NCBI GenBank assembly: GCA_900539655.1
Contig: UQCR01000008.1
Span: forward strand, 40,780-104,779
Source of the DNA: an uncultured Robinsoniella sp.
Lineage (GTDB): Bacteria; Bacillota; Clostridia; Lachnospirales; Lachnospiraceae
DNA length: 64,000 nucleotides
Reading direction: 5' to 3'
Within the stretch, counting starts at the first letter, position 1; each line of letters begins with the position of its first letter. A program made the translations under genes and the position numbers. Below, one piece after another: positions 61,859 through 64,000 of the stretch. The notes under the pieces are model-generated. The model made no database searches and was not told where the DNA came from. It worked only from the letters and a program-made list of their open reading frames with translations.

Positions 61859-62401
61859 ATGACTGATGATTTACTTACTTTAATTAAATCCCGGCGCAGC
61901 TGCAGGCATTTTCTGGATAAAGCAGTACCTAACCACCTCTTAGAAACACTGATAGACGCGGGGCGTTTTGCGCCCTCCGCCAGTAATGTACAGGCATGGA
62001 AATTTTGTCTGATCACCGATCCTGATCTGGTGCGTAAAATTGACCTATTCAGCCCGGGCCTGAGCGGCAAACCTCCTGTAATCCTGGCGATCTGCTCAGA
62101 CCGCGATTATGCGGGAAAACGAGGCGGTATAGCGGCAGGTGAAATCCTGGCAACTATAGATGCTTCCATGGCTGCCGAAAATATCATGCTGGAAGCCGTT
62201 TCCCTGGGACTTGGAACCTGCGCTATCAAATCTTTTCAGAATGCTGCCGTGCGTAAGCTTTTAAATCTACCCCCTCGCATTGAAATAGAGCTCCTGCTGA
62301 CCATCGGCTATCCGGACTCTGATCCCCATATTCCTAAGCGAAAGCCCCTGGAAGAAATTTTATTCTATAATGAATGGAAGGAGATTAACGCTGATGAATG
62401 A
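61859..62401 (+). CDS. Nitroreductase family protein
   Basis: A 180-residue FMN protein with the start LIKSRRSCRHF, the SNVQAWKF loop, and GLGTCAIKSFQ in the second half. AAAGGAGG stands before the ATG. It resembles small nitroreductases acting on quinones, nitro compounds or flavin. It overlaps the next gene by 8 nt and shares a terminator with it. Its place beside the PucR gene suggests a link to the peptide pathway, not proven. Confidence 0.88.
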   Translation: MTDDLLTLIKSRRSCRHFLDKAVPNHLLETLIDAGRFAPSASNVQAWKFCLITDPDLVRKIDLFSPGLSGKPPVILAICSDRDYAGKRGGIAAGEILATIDASMAAENIMLEAVSLGLGTCAIKSFQNAAVRKLLNLPPRIEIELLLTIGYPDSDPHIPKRKPLEEILFYNEWKEINADE

Positions 62402-62678
62402 ACCTATCAATAAAGACCGCTGTTTTGAATTATTAGTTTATCTGGTGTCCAGTGCCGCCGGGCTAAAAAAAGAGCCGCATATTTACGGCTCTCTCCGCCT
62501 GATTGAAGCCTCCAAACAATTAGTACAAATCCTGGCGGACTCAGATGAATCAAAAAATGAAGCTTTTAATGAGCTTATAGAAATTATTGAACGCAGCAAA
62601 AACAAATGTATGACAGATCAGGATGCCTTTTATGCAATGTTAGAAGAAGCGTCATTGAAACTTGTAGACTGCTGCTGA
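62394..62678 (+). CDS. DUF6092-like small protein
   Basis: A 94-residue helical protein with LLVYLVSSAAGLKKEPHIYGSLRLIEA, which fits my recollection of DUF6092. The ATG at 62394 (MNEPINKDRC) is preceded by GAAGGAG ten nt upstream; an earlier ATG at 62370 would overlap the nitroreductase more. Function unknown. It is cotranscribed with the nitroreductase. Confidence 0.55.
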   Translation: MNEPINKDRCFELLVYLVSSAAGLKKEPHIYGSLRLIEASKQLVQILADSDESKNEAFNELIEIIERSKNKCMTDQDAFYAMLEEASLKLVDCC

Positions 62679-62704
62679 GATTTTTCCTTTAATAACATGG
62701 ATGA

Positions 62705-62748
62705 GCCAGATTCAGCAGCTCTACAGCCGGCTGAATCTGGCACTTTTT
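62705..62748 (+). terminator. Terminator of the nitroreductase operon
   Basis: GCCAGATTCAGC (62705-62716) pairs perfectly with GCTGAATCTGGC (62730-62741), followed shortly by TTTTT. Confidence 0.88.
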
Positions 62749-62760
62749 ACTCCAAATCCT

Positions 62761-64000
62761 TTATAACTTTTCGCAGACTCCGCAGAGTTCTGTAAACTCA
62801 ATGTTAATGTGGTCATAGACATTTAATACCGGTTCGCAGGTATTGCTTACGTTTTCCATAATTTCATCAAAATTTCGGATCATAATATCGACGGTTTTTT
62901 CACATAACAGGCCGTCCTCTTTCATCTCCGTCAAAATCCCTACGATTTTTTCTTTCCCAAATACATCTTTGTAGCTGCGCCTTCCACTCAGTGCACTTAC
63001 AATATCTGCAATCGCAACAATTCGTTCACTGGGCGTAAGAACATCTCCGTCCAATCCCCTGGGATACCCGGATCCATTCAGCTTTTCATGATGCCGCAAT
63101 GAGATTTTGGCGATCACAGGCTCAATTTCCCCGTTCATAATTTGTTCCGTGATATCCACATGGGTTTTCATAATCTTCATTGCCTGAGGACTCAGTTTCC
63201 CCGGATACTCCAGTATTTCAACAGGTATTCCGATCTTTCCCAGATCATGCAGCAAAGCTCCATAATAAATCTGTGTAAGCTGCATCCCCTGCATTCCCAT
63301 CAGTCTGGCAAGTTCCTGGCTGATACTGGTTGTTGTAATTGTATGTATCACAGTAAATGGACTTCGAAAATCAATTGCATATACAATCATTTTCAGATAA
63401 GTTTCAATTTCCTCCCTGGAGAAAGAAGGATTGCCCAGAGCCCCAAAAACCTCTTTGGATATCTGGCGCTGATTCCCATTGTCACTTAACTTTTCTAATA
63501 TATGATCCCTTTTATCGGCTTTTTTAAATAAATCAATTACTTCGGAGGAAAACTTTTTATCGTAAAACCTTTCTAGGTATTCAATAATATTCACTCCTTC
63601 ACCTGTTTGTATGCACACATCTACCCGGTCTGACAAATTTACCATCTGCGCCCACTTCAAGAGATCCCCTTGCAGACCGGGTATCCCTGCCAGCTTATCA
63701 TAATCCGTGTGATGATACAAAATCACGGGGGCAAGTTCAGAAAAAGGTGAAAGATACTTTAAAAACAGGTAGCCATAGATTGAATGATTCCAGACGTTCC
63801 CGGTTTCAAACTGCACCATATTATTGATTTCTTCTGTTTTATAAGCCCCAATATCATGCACCATCGTCAGAAAACACAGATCCCGAATACTCTTCTGATC
63901 CAAGCAGCCCTCTGCTTCCAGCATTTTCAGATTAATATACGCCACTCTGATTCCATGATCCACCAGACGCTCGTCCACATGATTCAGCGTCCGGCACACA
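62761..64000 (-). CDS. HD / HD-GYP domain protein (cut by window edge)
   Basis: At least 412 residues are visible and the frame remains open at the right edge. A first HD domain shows VHDIGAYKTEEI, a YHHTDYDK segment and DRVDVCIQ. A second HD-GYP-type domain shows LHDLGKIGIP, LRHHEKLNGSGYPRGL and ADIVSALSGRRSY. HD-GYP enzymes break down cyclic-di-GMP or related nucleotides. The two tandem HD domains resemble two-HD sensors of Clostridia. The true start is not far upstream, because DERLVDHGIRVAYI matches the usual beginning. The edge codon is a GTG and may be only internal. Confidence 0.8.
   Translation of the reverse strand, partial: VCRTLNHVDERLVDHGIRVAYINLKMLEAEGCLDQKSIRDLCFLTMVHDIGAYKTEEINNMVQFETGNVWNHSIYGYLFLKYLSPFSELAPVILYHHTDYDKLAGIPGLQGDLLKWAQMVNLSDRVDVCIQTGEGVNIIEYLERFYDKKFSSEVIDLFKKADKRDHILEKLSDNGNQRQISKEVFGALGNPSFSREEIETYLKMIVYAIDFRSPFTVIHTITTTSISQELARLMGMQGMQLTQIYYGALLHDLGKIGIPVEILEYPGKLSPQAMKIMKTHVDITEQIMNGEIEPVIAKISLRHHEKLNGSGYPRGLDGDVLTPSERIVAIADIVSALSGRRSYKDVFGKEKIVGILTEMKEDGLLCEKTVDIMIRNFDEIMENVSNTCEPVLNVYDHINIEFTELCGVCEKL

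Overview
The window reads as a chromosome segment of an anaerobic, low-to-mid GC Firmicute, most likely a gut Lachnospiraceae-type Clostridium. The signs are the many TTG/GTG starts with strong GGAGG ribosome sites, rubrerythrin, an EpsC-type serine acetyltransferase, the paired FtsX-type ABC/two-component modules, a secreted GH95 fucosidase with FIVAR and fn3-like tails, and a yjdF gene with its leader. This placement is inferred from gene content, not from an alignment. I saw no rRNA, tRNA, CRISPR array or insertion sequence.

Layout. 1-873: the left edge cuts a retron-type reverse transcriptase on the minus strand, with a promoter and a strongly structured non-coding RNA in front of it. 893-6544: a peptide-sensing ABC transporter with its two-component system, plus a YciI-like gene. 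6619-8485: a DUF6323/DUF6179 pair behind three repeated 13-mers. 8587-13706: a purine-type permease, a small unknown protein and an MtmB-family methyltransferase without pyrrolysine, divergent from adenine deaminase. 13806-23000: a secreted papain-type protease, an aldo/keto reductase, and cell-wall genes (murF, ddl, an L,D-transpeptidase). 23185-29150: an aminotransferase, a small zincin, an aldehyde dehydrogenase divergent from a small gene plus MATE pump, and serine acetyltransferase. 29264-34314: a second ABC/two-component module. 34388-37060: a MATE pump, a Cu/Zn superoxide dismutase and an isochorismatase-type hydrolase. 37177-42633: the very large fucosidase. 43331-47120: a PHP hydrolase, rubrerythrin, an ABC exporter and yjdF. 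47341-51547: a BlaI/BlaR1-like pair followed by a MATE pump that appears to be controlled by a leader peptide and terminator. 51522-54845: deformylase with an XRE regulator, a pentapeptide-repeat protein and an OLD-family nuclease. 55138-62678: an OPT transporter divergent from DUF1177, AroM, aminopeptidase and racemase genes, a PucR regulator, a nitroreductase and a DUF6092-like gene. 62761-64000: an HD-GYP protein cut by the right edge.

How the genes work together. Much of the window concerns sensing and exporting toxic compounds: two ABC/two-component modules, three MATE pumps, one further ABC exporter, yjdF, and BlaI/BlaR1-like control. A second theme is scavenging: purines, peptides, fucosylated glycans and proteins. 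The most notable items are the truncated retron with its ncRNA (1-873), the non-pyrrolysine MtmB homologue in a purine context (8587-13706), the leader-peptide attenuator in front of a MATE gene (50051-50198), and the OPT/DUF1177/AroM gene set with a shared palindromic operator (55138-62678).
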